A stretch of 64,000 nucleotides of DNA from Stratiolaelaps scimitus (GCA_019614645.1 JABWDB010000035.1:3100001-3164000), one strand, 5' to 3'. Shown: positions 11,800 to 25,100, counted from the first letter of the stretch. Made by a program: numbers and translations. Notes: generated by a model not told the origin, from the sequence alone.

Positions 11800-13350
11800 G
11801 ACTAGAATACGCTTGATCACGCATGCTACAGCGTGTCGTTAGGTCGGAGGATAAATTAGCGATAGATGGTGATCTTATCAAATTCACATACGGCCTTTTA
11901 TTCCTAATGAGTCAAAACGAATAATTTTGTTAATGACATAATCGTATTGCTGACAACACCTGTCGGTTGCTATCGTTCGCGAAATGCCCTGGTGCAAAAC
12001 ACAACGGAAAACCCCAACAAGGTATCACGTCTATCAGTGTATATGAGCAGAGGAGTTTTAGCACTGCTTCGTCGATCGTAGATCCCATCATTTTGTGATT
12101 CAATGTCGCGTGTTTGCTGCTTTCTGAATCGGACCATCACGATCGATGGTATCAATATACAGATCCACGTCCTTGTCGCTTCGCCCCAATCCTAAACGAT
12201 CGATTCGAGAGCTCTGAAGCTAAATCTCTGAAGGGGAGGATCGAGTGAAACGAACGATTTGGCCACCGCCCTAATTTATGGCCAGCCCTCCCTCCCTGCA
12301 CTGTCTGGCACGAACGGTAGATGGGGGGGGGCGGTGCCCCAACGAAAACTTGACTACACAATGCGACAGCGATGCCGACGTCCCAAAAGACCCATTGGGC
12401 ATATTGATATCCGCCCCGTCGTCGACACAAAACACACGCAGGAAACATGAAGAACGTCCGCAAAATTGAATCCGTAGCAGACGGAAACATCGTTGGCTCG
12501 GACGTTCGCGAACTGCGGGCGCTGCTTAGTAATTCGGCGCCGTATGTTAAACAGGTTGCTCAACTGAAATTCAGCGCAAGATAACATGAAACGGCGCCGA
12601 GACGTCGACAACGTCGTCTTTTTTTTTTTGTTGATTCTCCCAAACTCAATGAATGATTGTCTTCTCAACGACAATTTTTGTTTTCAACGAACAAATGAGA
12701 AAACCGTGTGCAAACGAACGCGATGATGGGAACGAAGCGAAATTCCCCGTGGAAATTCTAATCTCGTTGTTTTGATCTCGGAGTGCCGATTCAATGTGAC
12801 CTTTTTCGGGATTGTCCAATTGTAGGCGACGTACCGCCCAGTCGGCGGCTGTGCAGGCAATGCCTCCCGCATAGGTGGGATCGCGAAAGGACAGCAGACA
12901 TTCATGATGAAAATTAAGGAAAAACGTCGGGAAATCCTCCGTTTCGATGAGTTTGACAACAGGGCTCAATCGATCGACGATTCTCTCGGTCGGGGCTATT
13001 TTAGAGCCGTAAAGAGATGGGAACTCATGTTGCAACAAAAATATACCTCCGCGAAGCCGTGAGCCGTTGAACCTTCGTGGCAGCAACTCGGTGTTTAGAA
13101 CCAAAGCTATTATGATACCATGGCTCTCTCGAATGAAAAAGGCGAACAGTGTCGAGTCCCCACGACCTCAGTTGCTGGCGTTCAGCAAAATTGTAATGCG
13201 ACTAGATCATACTATTTAGCTACTTTTTTTTTGGAAAAGTCCACGTTTCTCCTATATCCAGAGATTTCATATATTTATTAATTAATTAATGGTTGGTGTG
13301 GCCGTACTCTCTAACGATTTCGTTCGATTCATTTCGTTTGACATTTGCAG

Positions 13351-13547
13351 ATCGTAAAAATGATGATCGTGGTTGTCGTCATCTTCGGCGTGTGCTGGTT
13401 GCCCTACCACCTCTATTTTCTACTTGTTCATCATTATCCCGACATGCGCAACTCCGCCTACATACAAAACATCTACCTGACCATCTACTTCCTCGCCATG
13501 TCAAACTCGATGTATAATCCCATTATCTACTGCTGGATGAACAGCCG
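13351..13547 (+). CDS. Tachykinin-like neuropeptide receptor, exon with TM6, ECL3 and TM7
   Basis: This exon is 197 bases: 65 codons plus two bases of a split Arg codon. It starts in phase 0 after ACATTTGCAG and ends AACAGCCG before GTGAGA. Residues 1-5 (IVKMM) finish the third intracellular loop. TM6 carries the CWLP motif (FGVCWLPYHLYF). HHYPDMRNSAYIQN is extracellular loop 3. TM7 holds the NPxxY motif as NPIIYCW, preceded by LAMSNSMY, a hallmark of tachykinin receptors. The split Arg is completed by the A at 16552, giving MNSRFREGF. Reading past the donor gives an immediate TGA (13549-13551), so retaining this intron would yield a tail-less receptor. Confidence 0.96.
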
Positions 13548-14146
13548 GTGAGACCATCAGCAACAACAACAACAGTAGCAACAACAAGAACACATGAAAT
13601 GACAACAGCTAGAAATAGAGAACCCTTGTAAGCTTCATCAAAGTTCAGGGTAATGCAGGAGTCTCCGGAGCAGGAATCCCAGTCACCGGCGTGATGCCGA
13701 GAACGGCTTTTGTCAAAAGTTGAAATATACAGATTCTGCTACACCCAGATGTGTATATATATATATATACATCAGATGGCAGGGGAGATCATCGTCCACC
13801 TTTCGTGTAGGGACGCCAGCTTCGCTTGTTTGATTCAAGGCCTAGTTTCGATTCCTGTGTTTACCATGTCTAGGCTGATGTTAACATGAAACTGATTTTA
13901 GAGACTCACGTCAACGGACGAACCTGAAGTCTGGACTTCTAGACAGGCGTTACACCCTATAGTGCTTCGTTGATCAGGCTCACCTGATTGACGTCAATAC
14001 GTTCAACTGTCTGTCACAGAGTTCACAGTTGCGCTTCGACATACATCTTGCTGATAGCAAGCATAATTATATTGATGCTGGCTGCAGCTATGAAAATGTC
14101 GCAATAGAAATGCTTTTGAAAGAAGAAATCTTTTACAGATGACATT

Positions 14147-14284
14147 ACTCGGACGGTTAAGTCTCTGGCTATCGGAAGCCAGAAGTTGCAGGTTCGAGCC
14201 CCGCTGCGTGATGACATATAAGAGAGCTTAAGCATTGTAAAATTGCAGCTCTTTAAATAAACCAATAAAGCTTCACCTTTAGCT
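14147..14284 (+). mobile_element. tRNA-derived SINE (family 1)
   Basis: The head has a degenerate A box (CTCGGACGGTTAAG) and a good B box GGTTCGAGCCC at 14191-14201. The link ATGACATATAAGAGAGCTTA follows, then AGCATTGTAAAATTGCAGCT, AATAAACCAATAAAGC and CTTCACCTTTA. It is organised like the copy at 6137-6270 and lies in sense orientation within the receptor intron. Confidence 0.8.
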
Positions 14285-14581
14285 TTATAATACATCGCGC
14301 CAGCTACATTTGTCCTTGTTCTTCTCTTAACAGATCTTGTTGTATCCAGAGGAATATTCTTCAGGATACATGCTCCATTCGCCAACATTGCATACCCACC
14401 CGCCCTTGCGGACCACAGAACATACGTTTTTTCTAAAAATTATTCGCCCAATTACTACGCCGAAGAGATTGCTGATACATACACGCTTTTATATCATTGT
14501 AATATTTGGTCGTAGATGAACATCATGATTGTCATCATTTCATCGTCATTGTGAACACGCCCTAAGAAGATCATGTGTTTC

Positions 14582-14584
<3 letters not shown>

Positions 14585-14645
<61 letters not shown>
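14585..14645. repeat. (TA)30 microsatellite
   Basis: About 61 bases of uninterrupted TA repeat, the longest in the window; likely length-variable. Confidence 0.95.
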
Positions 14646-14648
<3 letters not shown>

Positions 14649-16395
14649 TGTCTATAACAATTATACTGTACTTGGTTCCCAAAAGCGATCTCATGTCTAA
14701 TTAACCCCTGGCTATCATGAGTATATAATGCCAAACGTGAGAGCAAACACCGTTGATTTAAATCACGCTATTCTTGAAGTATTATTATACCTGGTCGTCG
14801 CTGGTGGACGACCGTGAGAGTGTATTGTCCTTCACTGTTTGATCGTCAGTCGAATAAGACCGACCCAACAAACACTGTCACGAATCCCGCTGCTGCTCGA
14901 CTAAAACAACCGTGGCGTGACCAAAAAAAGCGAAGCGCAAAAGGGTGGAAGCTTTTTGGAGAGCCGGAAACGATCCGCGGGTCCCGGATGCGGGTGAAGT
15001 GGGAATCCATCGAGGTTCGCTATTGCACGATTCGATGCCAGCTAGCTTATCGCCCCTGCTGCAACACCTAAGGAGCTTGTGTGATCTGACCCATACACAT
15101 AGTGTACTAATGCTACCTTATGTCTGCGTAATGTATCCCACTCGAGCAAGGTGATGATAAGAAATGAGACTAGTTACCAGAGCTGAGTGACCCTGTAGTG
15201 ACCGAGCCATCATACACTTTACTTAGCTATGGACTAAGGACTATGCCATCGAATTGTGAGGGTGTTATATAGTAGTTATGACAAGGCAAAGCAAGCGATG
15301 ATTTGAACGCCATCCGTAAAGCGCCATCATTTTCAATACTGTGTAAACTAATTTCTTCATACAGTGTCGATGAGCAACGTCTGTTCGAATAGCAGGTTCC
15401 GCAGGTTTCCAGTTCAATTAGTCAATTAATTGTGCTCAATAAACGGCGAGCCGCACTAGAAAAGCGTCGCTTAAATGCACGCTCAGTTCCTCTGTACTAT
15501 CACAGGGCTACAAGATTTGTCTCATTCGAAAAAGAACATTCAAGCTAGCACACTCTTTTCCACGAAACATCACGTAGTACGTAATCTACGCAGGTCGAGA
15601 GAACCACTAAACAAACCCCAACGTCCGCGGAAGCTCTTTATAAAGTTCTCGCCTTTGTCAAGTTCTCCATCCTCGCCCCCTTGATATTTATACTTTACCC
15701 CTTGTTCAAAAGGTTCGAGGATCCCTAGGCGAATTCCCTTTCCCCCGTGTTTGCTCAGAGTGTGAGGGTTAGGTCTTGTCGATCGCTCCACTTAGCGATA
15801 TGGCACAGCCACACTGAATCCCGACAACGGTCAGTATTGATGGAAGAGTTGGGGGAGCTAACGTGGGTAAGGAGCGTTTATTGTCTTTCTGCCAGAGGTA
15901 TTGTAACATTGCGTCGGCGGGACGTATTCGTAACATCCCATACACTCAGTGACCCGTTGCTTCACTCAGGTCAAGAGCAACCGAGCAGAGAACGAGCAGG
16001 GGACGGCAATAGTACTGCGATTCGATTGTGACCCCTTCGTAGAGACCTTGAAAGGTCCTTCACAACAGAGAAGGAAAATAAGACGTGACCTCGAACCTCC
16101 TCGTCGTCTCCCCTGCTTAAAAAATCAGGATACCTCTTAGCTAAGCCAATTTTCTTCGTTTGCTCTCAGTTACTTAGATACGTTCATCCTATTTAAACAC
16201 ATAATACAAAATACCCCTTATAGTCATAGGACTAACTTTACACACCACGCCTCTACCTAATTAATATCACAATTAACGAGAGATTCACGTTCGTGTACTT
16301 GCCATCGTCATCACTGAAAAGAAAACGGATCACCAAGGCGTTGTTCGTTCCTTCGCTGGTTGAGATGCATTCTGTCTACTGATTGAGTTCATAAT

Positions 16396-16456
16396 GGTAA
16401 ATGTTTATTGGTTTATTAAAGGAGCTGCAATTTTACAATGCTTAAGCTCTTGTATG
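16396..16456 (-). mobile_element. Truncated LINE/SINE tail fragment
   Basis: Only the 3' tail is present. On the minus strand it runs from the GAGCTTAAGCATTGT region through AAAATTGCAGCTCC to AATAAACCAATAAAC. It lies about 100 bases upstream of the last receptor exon. Confidence 0.7.
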
Positions 16457-16551
16457 TTGCTAATGTATATTGCCATCATGGTGCTAATCAATCGCTTTGT
16501 CTTTTTCTCTCATTCTTCCATATTCGCTCCGCACTGGACCAAATGAATCAG

Positions 16552-16897
16552 ATTCCGTGAGGGCTTCCGGGCAATATTCTGCTGCTACGCACTGACTGGC
16601 AAAGAGTTAAACACGTTTGCCAAGAACAACCAGAAGTTTACGCGCTACTCATGCGCATCCGAGCCGTACTCGACTACCCGAGTCACCCTGAACCACCTAA
16701 ATACAACGCAGAACGTTAACAACCACCAGCTGGTCCTGAATCAGGTAAACATCGACCTGCAGCATCAGCCCGACGGACTAGCTTCCACAACAGCTGAAAC
16801 GGTTGGGAACGGTATTCGCCGGACGTCGCGAGCGCAGCTTCTCCGAATACAGCACAATCCTCAGTTACCTTGCGCTAACGGACACACTGAAGTATAA
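16552..16897 (+). CDS. Tachykinin-like neuropeptide receptor, terminal exon (helix 8 and C-tail)
   Basis: The first base (A) completes the Arg codon split with the exon ending at 13547; 114 codons and TAA (16895-16897) follow. Residues FREGFRAIFCCYA form amphipathic helix 8 with a Cys-Cys pair suited to palmitoylation. The tail is rich in Asn, Gln, Ser and Thr, with TRYSCASEPYSTTRV resembling the TSRYSCSG segment of insect receptors. Several Ser/Thr sites could serve phosphorylation and arrestin binding. The tail is short compared with Drosophila tachykinin receptors and its distal half is not conserved, so another tail isoform is possible. Confidence 0.92.
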
Positions 16898-17540
16898 CCA
16901 ACCATAACATACGAGAATGGCCCTGAATGGAGGGAACCATTCGACCAGTCCTGTTTGTGTTTTTAGTTCATGGGACATCATCTCTTTTGCCTTGATGCCT
17001 TGCTACGACAGTCGTCGATTCAGAGCGCTGCAAGAACGCAATCAGGTGAACTGAAGCGACCAGTAATCCTCGGAGTGGTTTGCGCTCCCCACAAAGGAAG
17101 AAAAATGAGACAGATAAATAGATAGAGAGAGAGTGTCATACCTGCGGAGTACCTTGAATGATGGTTTGAAACGTTTTTTGTTGACAAGTTAACAAAAATA
17201 TAACGATAATGCAATTAAGTCGAGTGGATTCGAGCAGGTAACCTCCGTATCAGTGCATCTATTTCCAGCATACTGACTCGATCATTGTTGCACTATTTAT
17301 TGCCAATCGTATTGCAGCAGTTGGTGTAATCCAAATCTCTGATCTGCAATGGCGCTTCACAAAGGCGGAGGTGACAGCAAAGGTTGGTTCTTCGTATATA
17401 AGAAGAACACTCAAATATCTCGACCGTCATACTGTGCCATTGCGTAATTCGTGGTAGCTGCAGGGATTGCAATGATAATAGTAATGATACTAAAAATACT
17501 TCTGGCAAATATAATAAAATAAATAAATACACTCGTCACA
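16898..17540 (+). promoter_or_regulatory. Probable 3' UTR with poly(A) signals
   Basis: No hexamer occurs soon after the stop codon. The first clear cluster of AATAAA signals is at 17513-17518, 17518-17523 and 17522-17527, just before a TA microsatellite (about 17580-17602). This is the most likely cleavage region for the receptor mRNA. A B-box-like TGCTCGAATCC on the minus strand near 17228-17238 may mark a tRNA-like remnant. Confidence 0.35.
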
Positions 17541-18863
17541 TTCACTGTACATATAAATAATACACACAGATGATGAAGCTAATATATATATATATATATA
17601 TAATCTTATATATGACGACATAGGTGCTAATAAAAAAGATTGTAAATGTCGGCGTTTGCGTCGCACACTAATCAATCATTGTTATAATTATATTATTATT
17701 ATTACAATGCTTGTAAACACACAAATGAAAGCATATGTGCGAATACCACAAAACGAGCACACAGGGTGCAAAGTCCTATAACGGACGCAGTTTCTATTTG
17801 GATATCTCAACATTATTTAACTAGCCAGCCGGCGGACAACTTGCGGACGAACACTTCGTCATTCAAATTTATTCATTCATCCATTTATCCATCCATCGAT
17901 CGCACTTTACTCATATGAACACTTCGAGGCGAGTGTATGCCGGAGTGGTTTTATCATAAATGAAATGGGCAATAAAATCGGCAGAGAGGCGACATTGGCA
18001 AGAATGAATACTGAAATGAAAAGCTGTATATTCGAAAAGGGCAACGTTTGCTGGTGGCAGCAGACGTTAGTTAGCAAACGTATTTGTCGGCAAATCGGTT
18101 GGCTCTGATGATGTGAGATGTCCTGAGATACAGGATTGACGTTTTTTTCATATGTGAACCCCGAACGAACCAAATGCACAACTACGTCGAGCCAATAGGG
18201 AATAGGCCAGTGTCAATCCGGACGGGGGCCATGCATGAGGTGTATGGAACTGAATGCGATATCGATCGACGCCGAGACTGTTGGCGGTGACAATGTTTCA
18301 CGCTGTCGGCCTCGACGCGAGAGAACGCGAATGAGATAATTTGTTATAAATTGATAAGGCCTACCGCCCCGGAAGGATGAAGAGCACGTCGGGCCTGAGG
18401 GGGACAAAGCTTCAGGTTGGCTGCACGAGAGCGAATCAAGCAAGTGTCACGACCGAATGATTATTTGACACGATTGTATAATACGATATACAAGATGCTG
18501 TTACTTGTGTACACTCGATGGGCACGATGATGAGAATGTAAATAATGACACAGGTGATCGACCATCTATATATTTTGTCCGATGTTATACGTAAAGAAAA
18601 AGGCGCTCGAAAGTGTAAATACATCATTTGATTCGGTTCGTATTTTATTTTTACTCAACGGATGTCTGCATGTCACTGTGAACGTGTGCGTGTGTTAATT
18701 GGTCGCTGTCTGCGCACCCCCCCATCAAATACTTCAATAGATAGAAATCCACGTGAGATTAGTGATGAATGACAATGACCGACGCTTGGGAATCTCATAT
18801 GGAACAAGGTAGGCAGGTGAGCCGGCATATGCGGGTAACTCGAACGGTGCGCAAATCATATGT
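17541..18863. other. Intergenic stretch, nothing assigned
   Basis: It contains a short TA run (17580-17602) and scattered short ORFs, the longest at 17907-18179 (-). None shows a known domain. Confidence 0.5.
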
Positions 18864-19112
18864 CTCGTAGATGGTCTAGTGGTGAGCAGCTCGGATTGCT
18901 AGACAAAAGGAACATATACTTTGGATTCAAACCCTGCCAGACGCTTTGGAGAAGCTTTCGATTTCTTCATTAAATTTCTTCATTTGTGGATTCGTGCCAT
19001 GTTGAACGACGTAGTTGATAAATAAAGTAAAGGTCCTCGTAGTGACAACGAAGGGTTCAGCGTCGCGGCTTGTCACAGAGGAAGAGGAACAGCTGAGAGT
19101 TAGCTCAAAAAA
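18864..19112 (+). mobile_element. tRNA-derived SINE (family 2), near full length
   Basis: The tRNA-like head has a textbook A box TGGTCTAGTGGT (18872-18883) and B box GGATTCAAACCC (18923-18934). A unique body of about 90 bases follows. Then comes the family-2 tail: AAAGGTCCTCGTAGTGACAA, later GAACAGCTGAGAGTTAGCTC, and oligo(A). The tail defines the family and recurs, truncated, at 28471-28556 (+) and 41591-41653 (-). Expected transcription is by RNA polymerase III from the internal boxes. No clear target-site duplication is visible, so this copy is probably older than the two truncated ones. Confidence 0.8.
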
Positions 19113-22100
19113 TGAGGTCATACAATGGTCATTTTATCGAAACGTGCAACACGCAGACTAATTACAAGAATTTCTCAATTTTCTCATATATTCACAAGAA
19201 ATAATCTAAACAAAACCAAATCGGAAAATGAGTACTACAAATCTTCAACATCACTTAAACGAATGTGGGTGGGTTCGCTATAAGATTTAGTTGGCAGGAG
19301 TGTGGGCATATGCCATTAATTATGCTCTATTTTTTGCCCCGGCTTAATTAACAGGCGGGAGCTGAGAAACAAGGAGTTTCGTCGATCTACATAGTCTCTC
19401 ATATCAGCACGTATGAAATAGCACCACTGCTAATTAAGCAACGCTAGTTTTTGTAGAAGACTAAAAAAGCATCCATTTGGCAAAGTTAAACTAGAACTAA
19501 CGCACGTAGTCTCACACGGGAACATAGCGTGTCACATGTTAGGCCTGATCCATATTTGCGGATTCAAAGAGAAATAGATCGACCTTTCATAGATACACAG
19601 GAGAGTAAAAATGTATTCGAATGCTAACGAGTTGGTTGTGGCAAAAAGGGTCTCAAAGAAGCGGTGGCACAATTTCCCTCTACAGTATATGTAGCAAGAG
19701 TAGTTGCGAAATGCGAAACAAGCAGTAAAAGTCAACGGGGTAATGTGGTTTTGCGGTAAAAGTTGGCTCTAGCCATGACCATAGGCCGAAATGACGAACC
19801 CTTTGGACGGCCCGATTGTGCCGCCGACGTCTGCTGAATGAGCACGGACTAAAAAAACTCGGCGATTTTTACATACAACGTATAATAATAATAATAATAA
19901 TAACAATAATAATTATTACTACTTGTGTGGTGACAATGTTGTAAAGGTTCTATATATTTAAGCTGCACAGCGGGAATGACGAACGGTTCCATTGGGTATG
20001 TTTGATCCTAAGTAACTGAGTTGAATTTGGAGCCCTTGGAACCTAGTGGGTACACGCAGTATATATATATATATAGAGAGAGAGAGATTTCATGGCTAAG
20101 TGTGAATAAATGTATTTTGAATAAATATATAAATAGGTGATGACTCATTATTGATCCTACGATTTGCAAACTGTCCAGATAGCAGGTCTAAGTCAGAGGA
20201 AAGCACAAATATATACCTACTTGGAGAGCAGTTAAAACTAAAACACTCCATTTTTGCATCAAGCAGATTCACCCATGCTGATTTTAATATAGGATGAATG
20301 ATATTACAAGGCACCTCGTAGTAGCGATAGTCATCTTGGAGGTGAATATGTTTAAGGAAAAGACACCTCACGAGGCTGAGCAATATCAACCGCTCACCAG
20401 GAAGGAGGCACAGCCCAGTAGGTAGGTCACTTCAGCTGACATTCGTGCGACAAATCGTTCCGGTCTTTGTCCAGCGACATCGTAGCCATCCTGCGCCAGG
20501 ACACTCATAACTTCCGTTTACGCACACGCATTGGTATTGGTATACCCATATGCAGCCATAGGCAGGACAAGATGGATCCTCACCATAACGTGCACTCCTA
20601 GAGAAACAACGCTAACGGAGAGAGCTGCTCATCACATACGACTATGAGAACGCCGAGCCATGAGTGCTGACTGCTGACGTAGGCAGTTCTGTCTCGAAAA
20701 GCACACAAGCCGTATGTTTACGTAGGGGAAGGCACCTTAACCACTCTCGACGATTATAGGCGCTTTAGTCTGATTTTCCTGCAGCTGCAGCTGCTTCTTT
20801 TTCGCTGTCGTTTCGTGCGAAAATGACACTAAGGAATACTAAGGTTTTTTGGGCACTAAAATGACACTGCTGCTGTGCTGGTGTCCCCTGTTGTTGGTGG
20901 TTATACGAGGACGGAGACGACACAGTATCGTTCGTCGTATTTGTAACCTCCGAAACATCTCAGCACAGATGTACAATGAGGATTCACGTTCTTCGCAAGG
21001 TATAACGCTTGTTTACGTAACTTGTGTCAAGGGCATGACATCAGAAGGTGGTTGCATGCTCGTTGAACTAGTATATATATATATATACATACATACATAT
21101 AGGAAAGTTCAAAATGGCTGAAATATAGCTTTGGTCGATTCCAACGAACTGGGAAGCTTCGCGTGAAACTGGCTGACAGTAGCTGTACCAGCAAGCTGCC
21201 TCATTTTCCATCCCTCGAAACACCCCTGAGACCACTCGTATACTGTGGTATGATAGTCAGTGGAGTTAGAGATTAGACTGTGGAATTAAGGAATATAGAC
21301 TTACCTGTCCGTATGCTATTACTATCTTTATGTGGTTCAGAGACCCACTCGTCATTGATAATACGCTCCATCGGATGTGTAACACCTCATTAACTATAGT
21401 ATTTGCAGCACATGTTGATATTTAACATCAAAATCTAAACAAGATACGTCGTCTCGAACCGTCTCTTTATATATCCATAATAAGACTCTGCTATTAGCTA
21501 CAGTAAACCGATTATGGTTGAATCTCTCGCGCTGAAGACCTCAGAGCTCTCCCATACTTTTCGCGTTCACAGCATCACGGTGTGGCACGAGGAGGTCTTT
21601 TTTCCACATATCTAACCTTTTGCTGTCTCTCCATGCCAGGTCTTGGTACCTTTGTATAGCATTGCTTCAAGAACCCGTCATGTCGGTCATGCTGAACTTA
21701 CCTAAGCTTTCTTCAGCAGACCTAGGTGACGATTAACAAATTTTGTAAAAGCTCTCAATGTTAAAAGCGAGTTGACAAACAATGTCTGCGAATAAACCTG
21801 GGCGGACATCGTGAAGACGTATTTTTGAGTTCATCAAAAATACCCCGATTGCTTCGTCATTAGCTTCCAAAAGATGTTGCGGAATGAGATAAATATTATA
21901 ATTATTATAAAAAATATTCCAGTTATGTAGGTTCATCAACAGGTCCTTCAGCGCTCAGCTACGCAGGTGTTGTGGTTTGTTTCATATACCATACCATTCA
22001 TGTCAGAGCTATATGGTAGATACCACTTATGTAGGAATCGACTCTGTCTAACACAGTACACAATACTGTTTATTATACTGTTTATTGTGCACATGCAACA

Positions 22101-25100
22101 AAAATATATCCAATTAAAATCTCTGTTAATTACAAAGACGGACTGAACAAGTGTTTCATTCATAATCGCGCCGTATAAGTAGTCATTGTTAAGCATCATC
22201 AACGGTAGAAATTTCGTGAGTTCGAATGGAGCCATCGCCGGGTGTGCGCATTGCGAAATGAAACAGCCGGCGATGTTACCGCTGACCTAATTCACTGCTA
22301 CGTCGTCAAGTCCAAGGATACGATTGCTGACAGATGGGGCAACTTCCGCCGTTGCGAAAATATGAGATTTCGTATGCCTATCGAAGGCGACCTCTCTCCC
22401 TAGCTCCTAGATACTACAACTCCCAACTAGGAGTTGGGGGGGTGGGTGAAACACGGGTTGTAGTGAGTTTAAGAGTCTCACGCTAGGTGGTGGCAAGAGA
22501 TAGTTCTGTGTCCACGCATGTGCATTACGCGTTCCCGAAACCCCCCATAAAAAAAATGATACTAAAAATTAAAGGATCCGTAAGCCGTACAACTGGAGTA
22601 ACTGTGTCATCGAGTGCTGCTTTAAGAATACGATATTTCAGCACGAACATTCTTCTTCGTTTTGTTTGTATTGCATTAAGCACAGTGTCGGTCTACCATA
22701 GCTTATCATCAGGGTATGCAAATCGAGATATACATCTGAGGTCATCTGCATTCGTTTTGTGTGAAACCCTCTATAGACGCAGGCACTTTCCGACAGGCAG
22801 ATTGTGCGAGTAACTCATTCTCTATAGCGGCTTGTGCATATTAATGATCGCCGAAGGACGATACTCACGCTTGAGAAGACAATTCTCCACCTTAACCACA
22901 AACGACTGATTGTGTTCTACGCATGAGATATGTTAGAAGCGCCAACGATTAAAAAGGATTGGCTCAATTACGACAGACAGTAATGATAAGTCTCAGGAGA
23001 GTGTGCACTCAGGGGTTGGGCAGACCTTCTCGAATAGGTACGAAAACATTGGTAGTCAGAAACCTGTATATTATTTCAATGGAAAAACAGGAATTAGCAC
23101 CTTAGACACGAAGCTTAAAGTTTCCTAGTGCGCTCCGAGTTCCTTTGTTGAGTACAGTAGTGACGACAATTGAGCCTCTAAAGGCTTGTGGTACAGGCCA
23201 CGCATCAACAGTTTAGGTAGAGATTATAGACAAGACACTATGTATCAGCTGGTTGGTGACTGCTGCTGGCGGTTCCTTGAGATCTGTTGATATGGTCATT
23301 TGGTAACCACTCTTCGTCGATTAGACATCGCTCTCTGTGACCTGCTTGTCGGGGCTAATATTTGATTACTAGTCCAGATGCCTCGACAATCCCTATTTGC
23401 CTTCGTTTACCGAGTAAACCGACAAATCGCTCATGTACGACTTAACGAATTTTGCGAAACTATGAAATTTTGCAGTGCGAGACACAGGTTACTAAGTAAC
23501 TTTCTAACAAGAAAATCCGCTCAAAGAACTATATGGGGCCTTATTCATTCGATTTTTATATTCTGAAATGGAAAAAACGCTATAATTTCTTGGCAGCTGG
23601 TCAACTTGCGAAGTTGGTCAGCTTCGGTTTTCGATTGCATGCAATATCTCATTTGCTTTCTAAAGCATTTAGCTAACTGAATCTCCGCCGGTAGACTTCA
23701 ACATCCACCGAGTCTGCACGTAACGTCAAATCTGACAAGGGCAATCGGGACTTTTGCCTTACAACTTTTGTTGATAAGCCGAAATTTGTATTGGACCTAC
23801 TAATCCCTATTGGTCGAATTCGTCTGTTCTAATCTACTAAACTACCGGAGCAATCGAACCTCAAAGTTGTGAAAAACATTCGAGTTCAATCCAGCGGCAA
23901 GTCAAGTGTTCGACAACAATGTTTTTTCCTAAAAATCATACTCGTCATGAGATAGGACGCGTTCGAAATCTTCCTATGTCGCCAAGGCTAGCATCAGCCC
24001 ATCCGGTTGGGCTCACGTCAAGCGACTTTCTACCTCGCAGAGAATTGAGGAAGGGTAATGACAGAAACTGAGCGTAACAGGGACGCTATTGAGGAGGGAA
24101 TTTGCGTTATTCATTTGTCTTGTACAGGATATTTTTGTTCATTTCGAGTTGGAACGATTTATTTGACGGATGGAACAGTTATGGGGTGTGCTTACCCAGT
24201 TTTTCTGATTGATTACTTCGGAGGAACAATGTCTCCCTGAGATCTAAAAAAAGCATACTCTACAAAATAGCTAGTGGAAGCTTTACCATGACAAACTACT
24301 AGTCCTGGTTGCACTCGTAACCACGCCAGCATGAAGAATCCTTGTATAAGGGCGCCATTATATGGGTTATATGCGTACGGACCAAATTTCTTTGCTATCA
24401 ACAGTGTCCATTGAAAGAAATTATTCTGGGAAGTATTAGCTTTGGTTTCAGGGATTTCATTCAAATGATGTTCCCGACATTGTATTTAAAAAATGCGTAA
24501 TATTCAGTAGGTTATAGCACAGGCGACAACACCACCGCGCAACAAAGCTTCAATCGAAGAACATTTCTGTATACTGATAATTTAGATATGTTCTGTACCA
24601 TGGTATCAGTACCGCGTGAAGTTTCACTGCAATCTTACTGATGAGCATTGAAAATAATCGCTGAACATTAAAGGCGAAAGTTACACAACTGTCCACTAAA
24701 CGCTACAAATCGAACAATTAAAAAATGTTCGCTACAGACGAAAAAAAATTTTTAACCTCGGCCTTAAGCAGGCCTTAAATCATAGTGTGGGTGGGTGATT
24801 TCTTTGACCACTTTCACCCGCCACGCTATCTACTGTTCGAACAACGGCACGTATTTTTTAGATATAAGAAGCGGTCCAAGGGAGATCTCTCTCGCAGGTT
24901 CTAGATAATAACGTTGAAGAAGGAATATGTCGAACACTCGAAAAAAAAAACTGCTCATTGTCGTTCAATCATCCATCATAAAGGCAAGTGTCCGATATTA
25001 GTGCGAAAGTCCTGCGGGCTGACCTAGGTTTCGTGCAGTTAACCGTCGAGAGCGCATTTGACCGCACCGGCCAGCCGCCCTGTATGACCTCCGTCACTGC

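Larger units (their letters stand above)
2446..13350 (+). other. 10.9-kb intron of the tachykinin receptor gene
   Basis: The intron is bounded by GTAAGT and by ACATTTGCAG. It contains an AAT microsatellite, a chimeric retro-tail (3110-3190), a LINE reverse transcriptase fossil (4558-5300), a SINE (6137-6270) and CAG/CTG-type runs near 7733-7756 and 8002-8047. Two unassigned ORFs stand out by length: 8723-9124 (+, 133 codons) and 12646-13104 (-, 152 codons). Neither shows a recognisable domain. GC-rich patches occur at about 3330-3960, 7500-8080 and 10900-11200. Confidence 0.9.
13548..16551 (+). other. 3.0-kb intron of the tachykinin receptor gene
   Basis: The donor is GTGAGA. The acceptor is AAATGAATCAG at 16551, with a pyrimidine-rich stretch (CTTTTTCTCTCATTCTTCC) about 30-50 bases upstream. 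The intron contains a sense SINE (14147-14284), a (TA)30 run and a minus-strand retro-tail fragment (16396-16456). A B-box-like CTAGTTTCGATTCC near 13840-13853 may be another tRNA-like remnant. Confidence 0.9.

Noticed and set aside
14494..14746. ORFs with Ile-Tyr repeats
   Set aside because: Translations of the (TA)30 microsatellite.
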